DNA of 64,000 nt from an uncultured Bacilli bacterium (lineage in GTDB: Bacteria; Bacillota_I; Bacilli_A; RF39; UBA660). Below the pieces are notes generated by a model. That model had not been told where the DNA came from. It worked only from the letters and a program-made list of their open reading frames with translations, and searched no databases. Shown here one piece after another: positions 25,907 through 34,456 of this stretch. The translations under genes and the position numbers were made by a program. Location: positions 1 to 64,000 of the forward strand of contig CAJUCD010000007.1 in NCBI GenBank assembly GCA_910585045.1, read 5' to 3'. Each line of letters opens with the position of its first letter. The stretch's first letter is position 1.

Positions 25907-25908
25907 AG

Positions 25909-27115
25909 CTAAAATAACCTCAATTGTTCTTTAGGTGTTGAAACTATATTTTCCTCTAAAATAATATTTCTTTCTATAAATTCTTTTTTAAAATACCTTT
26001 TATCTACTATATATTTATTATTGCATAAAATAAAATATTGTGCACGTTTTAAAATTACACCCATTCGTTTTAAATCTTCTAAATGAATAGTAAAATGTCT
26101 TCGTGAACTAATTATTCTTTTAGCACTTTTTACACCAATTCCAGGAATTTTTAATAAGTCAAAATAAGAGCAAGTGTTTATTTCTTTGGGGAAACTCTTT
26201 TAAATGTCTTAATGCCCAATCAACTTTAGGATCTAATAAAATATTGAAATTTGGATTTTTAGCATCTAATAAATCACCGACTTTAAAATTATAATATCGA
26301 AGTAGCCAATCAGCTTGATATAATCTATTTTCTCTTACTAATGGTGGATGCTCTAATGTTGGTAATAGATTATCTTTATTAACTGGAACATATGCTGAAT
26401 AAAAAACACGTTTTAAATGAAATTTTTCATATAAATTGAAACTTTGATTCATAATTTGCAAATCAGTTTCTTTGGTAGCTCCTATAATCATTTGAGTACT
26501 TTGACCAGCAGGAACATACTTTTTATTTTGATTATCTTTAATATATTTCATAATTTGCGCTACATTTTTACTTTCTTTATTGGGCGCTAATAACTTTAAC
26601 CCATTTTCAGTAGGAAGTTCAATATTAGCACTTAAACGATCTACCAAAGTTCCTAATTCTTTCAGAAGTTTTTGACTAGCTCCTGGTATAGCTTTAGCGT
26701 GAATGTAACCATTAAAATGATATTTATGGCGTAACATAGAAATAGTCTTAATTAATAGCTCCATAGTATAATCAGGACTTTTAATAATTCCTGAACTTAA
26801 AAATAAACCCTCAATATAATTTCTTCTATAAAAATTTAAAGTAATTGTACAAATCTCTTCTGGTGTAAAAACAGCTCTTTTTATATTATTACTTTTTCTA
26901 TTTAAACAGTATTTACAATCAAAAATGCAACAATTAGTTAAAAGAATTTTTAATAATGATATACATCTACCATCAGAGGCAAATGAGTGGCATATACCTG
27001 ATATGGAAGTGCTTCCAAGCCCATTATTGCTTTTTCTGTTACTTCCACTTGATGAACAAGAGGCATCATATTTAGCACTATCAGCTAAAATTGTTAATTT
27101 TTCTTGTAATCCCAT
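25909..27115 (-). pseudogene. Radical SAM DNA repair protein (TIGR03916), frameshifted
   Basis: The first 318 codons contain the radical SAM cluster motif CIFDCKYC (Cys63, Cys67, Cys70), the N-terminal cysteines and the SANIELPTE region. The frame then ends at 26159. An extra base in a CCCC run near 26185 is responsible: read one base on, it continues EINTCSYFDLLKIPGIGVKSAKR, a helix-hairpin-helix DNA-binding motif, and ends at 25909, two bases before the DUF4130 start. That the restored end fits the operon exactly shows this is one gene. Decay, sequencing error or +1 frameshifting remain open. Confidence 0.85.
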
Positions 27116-27216
27116 TTGAAATCACCATTATTATTGTACTATAAAAAACAAGCGTTTGCAAACGTTTGTTTTGTTTTTTGCCTGGAAATTTTTAGTATTT
27201 AGAACTATTAGTTTTA

Positions 27217-27819
27217 TTATTGAAGTATAACATTTTTAATAAAATTTACTATTTCAGAAGTTTCATTATCTGCAGAAATAATTCTTTTTTCTTCTGGAGT
27301 TAATTCTACAAAATACTTATTAAATTCAGGTATTATACTTATTGAATCTAATGGATATCCATTATTTCTTATTTTACTGGGCTTATCAATAAAATAAAAA
27401 TGATCTTTAGCCCATGTAAGTTTATTTATTTTACCATTATTATATAGAACCATTCCATATACCCATTTCGCTGTTAGTTGTCCACCATTATTTTTTACAA
27501 GATTAGTGTAGTATTCAATCATTTCATCATCTGTTAATTCTTTACCATTTACCCTTCTAACATAAGTGCCTGGTTGCTGTTCTTCTGGCAGTTCTTCAAT
27601 AAATAAAGTATTATCCATTCCAATTGTCGGAATTTTGGTGGCATCAAAATATGCCTTTGCCTTAATATATGCATTTTCAAGAGCATCTTTGCCATTTTCG
27701 TCTATTTCTAGTTTAAAATCTAAATCTTTTATTGTTAATAATTCTATACCTTGCTTTTCTAAGGCTTCCTTGTACTTTAAAATTTTAGCCTGATTTGTCG
27801 TAGCAAATAATATTTTCAT
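27217..27819 (-). CDS. RdgB/Ham1-like NTP pyrophosphatase
   Basis: The 200-aa protein from ATG 27819 (the frame opens at a GTG, 27831) starts with ILFATTNQAKILKYKEAL, the nucleotide-binding start of the ITPase family. It also has DENGKDALENAYIKA and IGMDNTLFIEEL where the catalytic acidic residues lie. The enzymes hydrolyse non-canonical purine triphosphates such as XTP and dITP. The C-terminal half is atypical, so the exact substrate is uncertain. It leads away from a Nudix gene and a membrane gene on the same strand. Confidence 0.78.
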   Translation of the reverse strand: MKILFATTNQAKILKYKEALEKQGIELLTIKDLDFKLEIDENGKDALENAYIKAKAYFDATKIPTIGMDNTLFIEELPEEQQPGTYVRRVNGKELTDDEMIEYYTNLVKNNGGQLTAKWVYGMVLYNNGKINKLTWAKDHFYFIDKPSKIRNNGYPLDSISIIPEFNKYFVELTPEEKRIISADNETSEIVNFIKNVILQ

Positions 27820-27834
27820 AAGAATACCCACTTT

Positions 27835-28410
27835 CTAATTATTTTTATTATATAATAATAAAGTCATTAAAATAAGGACTAAAATAGGAATTATTATATA
27901 ATTTATCCAAATATTAAATATAGTTGGAATTAGCGAACATACAAATCCTATAAAAGATCCTATAATTCCACACAATATAAAGCCACCAAATCTAATACCA
28001 ATGTTTCTTTTGCCATTATTTTCTTTGCAAATAATATTATAAAAAAACAACATAATTACTCCTAGTATCCACCATAATAAACCACCACTTATAAATTTTC
28101 CTAATACATGGTCATTTTTATTATTATTAAGAATTTTATTAATATAATTATTATCTGAATTATTTATTTCCTTTATAATGTTCTCATATTCTTTTAGTAA
28201 ATTATTATCTTCTTTAATTCGGCTTATATCTAGTTCTGTTATTTCTTGAAGGATTTCAATTCTATTTTTAATTCTATTAGCATAGAAAAAATTAGTATCT
28301 ATAAATGGGAAAAAAATTAAAATTATAGCTATAGTTAATATTATTATAATACCTAGTTTTCTTTTATTCATTTTAAATATTTTATTAAAAATTGTAGTTT
28401 TTAAATCCAT
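27835..28410 (-). CDS. Membrane protein of unknown function
   Basis: The 191-aa protein has a membrane helix at residues about 17-37, an exposed helical segment to about residue 100, then three close membrane helices (about 105-185). No family motif is recognised. It lies between the Nudix and RdgB-like genes with 15-bp gaps, so co-transcription is likely, but its role in that group is unclear. Confidence 0.7.
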   Translation of the reverse strand: MDLKTTIFNKIFKMNKRKLGIIIILTIAIILIFFPFIDTNFFYANRIKNRIEILQEITELDISRIKEDNNLLKEYENIIKEINNSDNNYINKILNNNKNDHVLGKFISGGLLWWILGVIMLFFYNIICKENNGKRNIGIRFGGFILCGIIGSFIGFVCSLIPTIFNIWINYIIIPILVLILMTLLLYNKNN

Positions 28411-28425
28411 AATATATATACTCCT

Positions 28426-28869
28426 TTAATTTTGTTGATAAAACTTTTTTATATTTTCAATATCAAGTATTTCTTTAACAAATTGATTCAAATTTGATAA
28501 ACCTGCAATATCTGTACTTAGATTATTCATAACAAAATCTATATTTTTCCATTCATAATGACCTTCTTCATTGTCGGGAACTTCTACTTCGTTACTATTG
28601 CAATATATAACATGCAAATGAGTATTGCTGTTTAAAGGATTATTTTTATGATAAATATAAGTTACTAATAATTTAGGATCGTTTAGAGATATACCTGTTT
28701 CTTCTTTACTTTCTCTTATAGCTGCTTCAATTATGGTTTCATTTTCATTTATTTTCCCACCAATACCATTCCAGCAGTTTTTATATGGTTTTTTATTTCT
28801 TTTTACTAGTAAAACTTTATCATATTTTTTGTTAAATATCATTATTACTACATAATTTTTATTATTCAT
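28426..28869 (-). CDS. Nudix hydrolase (MutT-like)
   Basis: The 147-aa protein carries a complete Nudix box, GGKINENETIIEAA then RESKEETGI (GX5EX7REUXEEXGU), at about residues 36-58. The family cleaves nucleoside diphosphates linked to another group. The substrate may be an oxidised nucleotide such as 8-oxo-dGTP, as in MutT/MutX, but it cannot be fixed from sequence. GGAGAT precedes ATG 28869. It is the first gene of a three-gene run toward the RdgB-like gene. Confidence 0.88.
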   Translation of the reverse strand: MNNKNYVVIMIFNKKYDKVLLVKRNKKPYKNCWNGIGGKINENETIIEAAIRESKEETGISLNDPKLLVTYIYHKNNPLNSNTHLHVIYCNSNEVEVPDNEEGHYEWKNIDFVMNNLSTDIAGLSNLNQFVKEILDIENIKKFYQQN

Positions 28870-28984
28870 AATTATCTCCTTATTTAAGTTGATTATACTA
28901 TAATATATTTTTTTTTAGCTATAAATTAAAGCTTTTAATTTTAAATTTTTAGTTAAATATGTTAAAATTATATAGAGGTAAATT

Positions 28985-29560
28985 ATGAATTATAAAAAAT
29001 ATTTTAAAAAAAATAATTTAATAACTATAGAGCAATTCTTTAAATTTATGCAGAATAGATTTATGTATGGATGGGTAGACAAAGATAATAACATATTTTA
29101 TGGTAATAATAATCCTGTTGATTTTTCTCTCCAAAGACCAATAGAGTTATTTAAAAGCCATGTAGGTAATTGTTGGGATATGGCAGAATTATATAGATGT
29201 TTCTTTAAATACATGACTTCTTTAAAATTTGAAACTTATTATTTATTCTATGATGATAATGCTGGGTGTCCGAGTCATTCTATTTTTGCTTTCTACAATA
29301 ATAACAAAGTATATTGGTTTGAGCCAATGTTTAATGATGAATCTTATTATTATAGTGGTATACATGAATTCAATAATATTAATGAGCTGTTGCAAGATGC
29401 AAAAAAAAGATTTATTGATAAATCATTAATATCTGATTTAATTCCTGAGAATTACAATAATAATAATTTTTACATATATAAATACAAAAAGCCTAAAGCA
29501 CATATCAACGGATTTCAAATGCGCGAACATATTAATAAAAGTATTTTAATTAATATATAA
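28985..29560 (+). CDS. Transglutaminase-like cysteine protein
   Basis: The 191-aa soluble protein contains VGNCWDMAELYRCFF (candidate catalytic Cys) and GCPSHSIFAFYNNNKVYWFEP (candidate His followed by an acidic strand). That is the order of a papain/transglutaminase-like core. There is no signal peptide. It is the only plus-strand gene in this stretch and has its own ribosome binding site (AGAGG). Peptidase or amidase activity is plausible but unproven. Confidence 0.65.
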   Translation: MNYKKYFKKNNLITIEQFFKFMQNRFMYGWVDKDNNIFYGNNNPVDFSLQRPIELFKSHVGNCWDMAELYRCFFKYMTSLKFETYYLFYDDNAGCPSHSIFAFYNNNKVYWFEPMFNDESYYYSGIHEFNNINELLQDAKKRFIDKSLISDLIPENYNNNNFYIYKYKKPKAHINGFQMREHINKSILINI

Positions 29561-29567
29561 TTTGCAT

Positions 29568-30233
29568 TTAATTATTAATGGAAGCTAATTCATTGTTTAT
29601 TATCCACTTAATATCTTCAATTGATTTATCTATATTAAATCGACCGTTGCCTACTGGATAATAAACAGAATAAAATTTATAATTAATGTTATATATTTTT
29701 TTATGAAAAACTTTTTTACGTACTTCTGATACTGATATTTTTTCTTTTAGCACTATGGAGCTTACTTGATTTCCAAATAAAATTATTACTTTAGGATTGA
29801 CAATACTAATTTCTTTTTCTAATAATTCTAAATATTCTTTATATACAGAATTAGGAAGTGGTCTAGCATCAAGTTGTGTGCATTTTCCAAGGTTCGTAAT
29901 AAAGCATTTGTGCTTACTTACATTATCATATACTATTTCTGCAAATTTTTCTGTCCAATCACTACCTTTAATATTTTTTATAGTTTTGTAAATATCAGTA
30001 TCAATTAAATTTAAGCAAAAAAACAAATCCCAAATATTCTTAGTGCCTATCCATGGTGATTTTAACCCTTTCCAATTTTTATTCGAGGCAATATTTTTGC
30101 CAGTGGGATTCATAAATACAAAGCATATATCAGGATTTTTGGCACAGCCTCCATTATATATAGAATCTAAGTTTTTAGCTCCATACTTCTTTTGTAATTT
30201 ATCATATTTTAATTTTAATTCTTCTAATTCCAT
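29568..30233 (-). CDS. Uracil-DNA-glycosylase-fold protein
   Basis: The 221-aa protein follows the family 4/5-like UDG layout. FVFMNPTGKN stands for motif 1 (GExPG), TNLGKCTQLDARPLPN for the central loop, VIILFGNQVSSIVL for the conserved strand, and YYPVGNGRF where the HPS motif normally is. These enzymes remove damaged bases from DNA. The catalytic motifs are altered, so specificity is uncertain. It overlaps no neighbour but is collinear with YqeK and TsaC genes. Confidence 0.75.
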   Translation of the reverse strand: MELEELKLKYDKLQKKYGAKNLDSIYNGGCAKNPDICFVFMNPTGKNIASNKNWKGLKSPWIGTKNIWDLFFCLNLIDTDIYKTIKNIKGSDWTEKFAEIVYDNVSKHKCFITNLGKCTQLDARPLPNSVYKEYLELLEKEISIVNPKVIILFGNQVSSIVLKEKISVSEVRKKVFHKKIYNINYKFYSVYYPVGNGRFNIDKSIEDIKWIINNELASINN

Positions 30234-30249
30234 GATTTATTCGCCTATT

Positions 30250-30891
30250 CTATTTTGTAAGTGGAGAATTCTCTTGAATAAGAATAATTCTAGTACCTAA
30301 AACATTTATAAAAGCACAATTATGATTTATAGTAAAAATTTCAGTATCTGTTTTTAACTCATATTTTATATTTATTTCAGGTACAAATTCATATTTATCA
30401 CTAGCAAAATTACCATAAGGTGTAGTACTTTCAGTATAGCTACCTTTTAACATACAATATAATAAATTCCATCTATCACAAGATCCAACATCAATCTCTT
30501 TGTTACGATTTGCTTTATTAAATACACTTTCTTCACGTAAATCTACTGTATATGATTTTACCTTTAATTTACATAAAAAATCATTTAATTTCTCAGATTT
30601 AAAATATTGATTGAGAGCAATGGAAATACACTTATCAACATTAGTATCTTTATTTATTACCATTAATCTTACAGGATTACCTTTTTTATAAAAAATAATG
30701 GCCTGATGCTTATTAGTAATATTTATTGTTTTACTATTGTTAGAAATAAGACAATTGCAATTTCTCACTATTTTATATGTATCGTAAGGATTTTTGCCAG
30801 ATTCAAAACCGTCGATAAACGCTCCATTAAAGCATTCATAATGATTAGTTAATTGCTCTGTCCATAAATCTATAGTTTTGATAATTTCCAT
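30250..30891 (-). CDS. Hypothetical protein (213 aa)
   Basis: A soluble mixed alpha/beta protein with a good ribosome binding site (AGGAGAAT) before ATG 30891. It lies 16 bp before the UDG-fold gene. Visible features are several Cys (including VGSCDRWNLLYC) and a beta-rich C-terminus INHNCAFINVLGTRIILIQ. No family recognised. Confidence 0.65.
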   Translation of the reverse strand: MEIIKTIDLWTEQLTNHYECFNGAFIDGFESGKNPYDTYKIVRNCNCLISNNSKTINITNKHQAIIFYKKGNPVRLMVINKDTNVDKCISIALNQYFKSEKLNDFLCKLKVKSYTVDLREESVFNKANRNKEIDVGSCDRWNLLYCMLKGSYTESTTPYGNFASDKYEFVPEINIKYELKTDTEIFTINHNCAFINVLGTRIILIQENSPLTK

Positions 30892-30933
30892 ATTATTCTC
30901 CTTCTATTTTTTTAGCTTATATATTTTAAATTA

Positions 30934-31494
30934 TTATTCACTTTCAAGAAAATTTAGCAATTCTATTGAATTAGGATGAGGTTTTATTCCTTTATTTTCA
31001 AGTTTTTTATTGTTTAATAAAAAATATAACTTTAAAGCTTCATCAATATTTTTGTAAGCTAGTTCTTGTATTTGCTTATATTCTGATGATAAATTTTCTC
31101 TACCTATTTTATCAGCAATAAAAATGATTTTAGCGAGCATATTCATATTAACATTACCAATAGTATGATATTTTATGGCATTGCATATATCATCATCAAA
31201 ATTATATTTTTCTTTTACAACTAAAGCTCCTATTTCACTATGAATTATTTTTTGGTATTTAGATTCTAATAATTCTAAAGATAAGTTATATTTATTTACA
31301 TAATTAAGATTTTCTTCTTCTTTATATTCTTTCGCAATATCATGAAGAAGACCACTAATATAAGCTTTTTCAGAATTTTCTTTATAGTTTTCAGCTAGTT
31401 TTTTAGCTTCACTGGCAACCATTATACTATGATTAAATCTTTTATTAGATAATTCTTTTTGTAAATCATTTTTTATTTTATCAATATTATACAT
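30934..31494 (-). CDS. yqeK: YqeK, HD-domain diadenosine tetraphosphatase
   Basis: The 186-aa HD-superfamily hydrolase has RFNHSIMVASEAKKLAE with the first His. GLLHDIAKEY supplies the HD pair, and IHSEIGA and IKYHTIG supply the further His ligands. YqeK proteins split Ap4A symmetrically into two ADP, limiting alarmone build-up. It lies 11 bp after the TsaC/Sua5 gene on the same strand, although in many Firmicutes it sits with nadD instead. Confidence 0.9.
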   Translation of the reverse strand: MYNIDKIKNDLQKELSNKRFNHSIMVASEAKKLAENYKENSEKAYISGLLHDIAKEYKEEENLNYVNKYNLSLELLESKYQKIIHSEIGALVVKEKYNFDDDICNAIKYHTIGNVNMNMLAKIIFIADKIGRENLSSEYKQIQELAYKNIDEALKLYFLLNNKKLENKGIKPHPNSIELLNFLESE

Positions 31495-31505
31495 ATTTTC
31501 TCCTG

Positions 31506-32531
31506 TTATACTTCTTTATAATTATAGGAACAAGCTCGTAGAAGACGATTCATAATAGCTAATCCTAAGCCTTTTGGTGCTACCCCTTCAATGATAATCA
31601 TATCAACATTTTCCTTATCTACTTGTCTTAAAATTTTAAAAATATTATGACTAATTTCTTCTAATGAAGACCCATAAGAAATGGCATTAGAAAAATATTG
31701 CAAATTTTCCTCTCTTGTAATTAATAAACTATTAGGCCATTTATTTGCTTCATTTTGCATTTCTTTAATCAACTTAAAATTATCATGACTATATATTAAT
31801 ATGCATTTTGTTTTGGGAGCATAATGCTGGTATTTCATACCAGGGCTTAATACAGGTCCGCTTTCTGGTTTACTTAGAATATGACTATCTATTTCTACAT
31901 TAGGTGTTATAGTTAATAAATCTTCCTTAGTTACTTTGCCGGGTCGCAATATTTTAACCTTTTCATTTTGAACAATTACAACTGTAGATTCAAGCCCAAT
32001 ATTAGTTTCACCGCCGTCAATAATACAATCCACTTTGCCAGCAAATTCTTCTTTTATATCATTAATATTAGTACCACTAGGTCGGCCAGAAATATTGGCA
32101 CTAGGAGCAGCAATTGGAACTCCAGCATACTCAATTAACTTTCTAGCAATTTCATTATTTGGCATTCTAACACCAACAGTATTTAGATTTGCTGTTACAA
32201 TACTTGGAACTATATCTTTTTTTCTTAGTATTATGGTTAAAGGTCCTGGCCAAAATTTAGACATTAAACGTTCTTCAAGTGGTGTTATATCCTCAACTAT
32301 ATCTGCTAACATTTTTATATCAGAAATATGAAGAATTAAAGGATTATCAGATTTTCGTCCCTTAGCAGCAAAAATTTTAGCAACAGAATCACTATTTAAT
32401 CCATTAGCTCCTATACCATAAACTGTTTCAGTAGGAAACAAAACCAAACCACCATTCTTAATAATTTCGCCTGCGTGTTTTAAGAGTGTATAATCTTTAT
32501 TTTGATTAAAATCGATATAATTATCTTTCAT
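31506..32531 (-). CDS. tsaC: Threonylcarbamoyl-AMP synthase (Sua5/TsaC)
   Basis: The 341-aa enzyme from ATG 32531 (GGGAAG upstream) makes threonylcarbamoyl-AMP from Thr, bicarbonate and ATP for the t6A37 tRNA modification. The N-terminal YrdC domain shows LFPTETVYGIG, KGRKSDNPLILHI and SANISGRPSGT. The C-terminal Sua5 domain starts after SPGMKYQHYAPK. It heads the run with yqeK. Confidence 0.94.
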   Translation of the reverse strand: MKDNYIDFNQNKDYTLLKHAGEIIKNGGLVLFPTETVYGIGANGLNSDSVAKIFAAKGRKSDNPLILHISDIKMLADIVEDITPLEERLMSKFWPGPLTIILRKKDIVPSIVTANLNTVGVRMPNNEIARKLIEYAGVPIAAPSANISGRPSGTNINDIKEEFAGKVDCIIDGGETNIGLESTVVIVQNEKVKILRPGKVTKEDLLTITPNVEIDSHILSKPESGPVLSPGMKYQHYAPKTKCILIYSHDNFKLIKEMQNEANKWPNSLLITREENLQYFSNAISYGSSLEEISHNIFKILRQVDKENVDMIIIEGVAPKGLGLAIMNRLLRACSYNYKEV

Positions 32532-32600
32532 AGAGAAACTTCCCTTCATAGATATTTCTTAAATACTATATTAGAACATAATTAAAAAAAAAGCAATTAT

Positions 32601-32954
32601 TTATTCTAAATCCTTAAGGATAAAATCATTTATTTTAATTATATTTTCTATTTGTGGTTCTATTGTTGAAAGGTCACTTAATAATCTTTGATGTTCTTTT
32701 TTATTTTTATATTCTTTGGTTTCTAAACTATAAATAATATATCTACTGGCCGCGACTGTTAAGAGCATGCGAGAAATATCTCCTAATTCTAAAGTTTTAA
32801 AATCTTGTTTCCAATATTGATAAGCCAAATAAGTATTAAAATACCAACTATGAATATCTAAAACTTCATCATAATAAGTTTCTATTAACTCCATTTTGTG
32901 TTTTTTGTTACAAATAAAATACACTTCTACATTTTCTGTGTCTTCTTTATACAT
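32601..32954 (-). CDS. Hypothetical protein (117 aa)
   Basis: An all-helical soluble protein (MYKEDTENVEVYFICNK...) with a central VAASRYIIYSLETKEYK. It has its own ribosome binding site (AGAGGCG) before ATG 32954. No family recognised. The 33001-33237 stretch upstream of it is A+T-rich and I see no gene or RNA there. Confidence 0.6.
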   Translation of the reverse strand: MYKEDTENVEVYFICNKKHKMELIETYYDEVLDIHSWYFNTYLAYQYWKQDFKTLELGDISRMLLTVAASRYIIYSLETKEYKNKKEHQRLLSDLSTIEPQIENIIKINDFILKDLE

Positions 32955-33237
32955 TTGTTCGCCTCTTTTCTATGAGCTAATCATATAATAAAAAGGTATT
33001 TTAGTCAAATTACAGAATTGGTAAAATCTGCATTAAATTTTAACAGATTTATATATAAAATAAAAAAGATTTCTATGTATATGTGCACAGAAAAGCTAAA
33101 ATTGGTAAAATTATTAAAAATTAAAATAACTAAATTACTTTATGCTTGATTATTTCATTTATATTATTTGTTAGTTATCATGATTTATAAATTATTATAA
33201 ATATATACTATTAAGTATTTTTTTATTAAATAAAAAA

Positions 33238-33255
33238 AAATTCCCAAAGGAATTT
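33238..33255 (-). terminator. Terminator of the TasA-like gene
   Basis: On the minus strand AAATTCC-TTTG-GGAATTT overlaps the stop codon and is followed by eight Ts. Confidence 0.75.
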
Positions 33256-33838
33256 ATTCTTGAACCTCACTTACAATATGTAAATATAGACTGACTTTTT
33301 TATTTACTAGTTCATCGGTTATTAAATCTTCGTCAACCCAAACACGAATATATTTTGTAGCTTCAGATCCACCTGCGGCTATAGTTCCACTACCAATCTT
33401 ATACCCTGTTCTAGTAGTAGTTCCATCTTTTAGTGTAATAGTTTCAGATGCAATAGAATTAAGTGCTTTAAAAGTACTACCAGCACTTGCATTTCCATCT
33501 AAAGAAACTTTTATTTTACTAACGTCTAAAGTATTTGAACTATCTGCATAAATATATATAGTATAAGCTGCTGGTAAGTTACTATTAGTATTTTTTACAG
33601 TATAACTTACAGCGCGAGATGTTAATCCTTCTGTGTTTGTAATAGGACTGCTTAATGTTAAAGCAGAAATATCTGCAACTGTTAATTGGAGAGTTCCTGC
33701 TGTTATTACTTGATTACTTGAATTTTTCTTTACGGCAAAAAACACTGAATAACTTAATCCAATAGCAGCCACTACAACTAATATTACAGCTATTGCAATT
33801 ACGGTCGTTTGTTTTTTGATAATATCCTTTATTTTCAT
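33254..33838 (-). CDS. TasA/CalY-like exported protein
   Basis: The 194-aa protein has a basic start and a hydrophobic helix (residues about 12-33, ending LSYSVFFAV) like SipW-type signal peptides. A beta-sandwich of Thr/Ser-rich strands follows (ITAGTLQLTVADI, SYTVKNTN, KYIRVWVDEDL). This matches the TasA/camelysin layout, in which the secreted protein forms biofilm fibres. No SipW signal peptidase is in the window. It has its own terminator and lies just downstream of another exported protein gene. Confidence 0.72.
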   Translation of the reverse strand: MKIKDIIKKQTTVIAIAVILVVVAAIGLSYSVFFAVKKNSSNQVITAGTLQLTVADISALTLSSPITNTEGLTSRAVSYTVKNTNSNLPAAYTIYIYADSSNTLDVSKIKVSLDGNASAGSTFKALNSIASETITLKDGTTTRTGYKIGSGTIAAGGSEATKYIRVWVDEDLITDELVNKKVSLYLHIVSEVQE

Positions 33839-33906
33839 ATACTATCACCATAGTATAATGATACCATAAAAAAGTGATAAATTACAAGTACATTTTATCA
33901 CTTTAT

Positions 33907-34356
33907 TTAAAAATTGGAATTTTCTTCTAAAATATATGTATAATAAATGTTATCACCTACAAATTTCGTATTTATTATAAATTCATGATTATCTGCAGTA
34001 ATATAATCACTAATAATAGTGAAAGTGTAATAACCACCCTTTTTTTCAATGTTGAAATCGTCCATAAAATGCGTAATGCCATTAATAACAATTTTGGATT
34101 TTCTTATATCAATATCTTTACTAGTTCTTAATAAAATTTTATAATTCTTATTTATGTAATATTTATTTAAAACATTAATAATTTCAAGTCCGTTATTATT
34201 TGTAATACTATATTTTAAATTATAATCAGCTAAAGTGGTAACATTAGCTTGGCTAATTTTTTTTTCAAAACCTTGCCAAATGGGAACAGATACAATGACA
34301 AAAATACTAACTATAGCTATTTCGATTATTTTACCTTTAATTATCTTGTCAATCAA
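33907..34356 (-). CDS. Exported protein near the TasA-like gene
   Basis: The 149-aa protein has an N-terminal membrane segment (residues about 10-27, EIAIVSIFVIVSVPIW) and a beta-rich extracellular part. It shares strand and position with the TasA-like gene 68 bp downstream, so a common surface role is possible. No family motif is visible. Confidence 0.65.
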   Translation of the reverse strand: MIDKIIKGKIIEIAIVSIFVIVSVPIWQGFEKKISQANVTTLADYNLKYSITNNNGLEIINVLNKYYINKNYKILLRTSKDIDIRKSKIVINGITHFMDDFNIEKKGGYYTFTIISDYITADNHEFIINTKFVGDNIYYTYILEENSNF

Positions 34357-34431
34357 AGCTATTCCCCCCCTCTGATGGTTTGTTATTATAGCATAGCTTG
34401 ACTTTCATGTCAAAGATAAATTTATACCAAA

Positions 34432-34456
34432 AAAAGACAATTTATTTTTGTCTTTT
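34432..34456 (-). terminator. Terminator after leuS
   Basis: On the minus strand AAAAGACAA pairs with TTGTCTTTT around AAATAAA and runs into seven Ts. It overlaps the leuS stop codon. Confidence 0.8.

Noticed and set aside
33001..33237. A hidden gene or RNA in the 250-bp A+T-rich gap
   Set aside because: No frame with a ribosome binding site and no stable structure was found apart from the terminator at 33238-33255.
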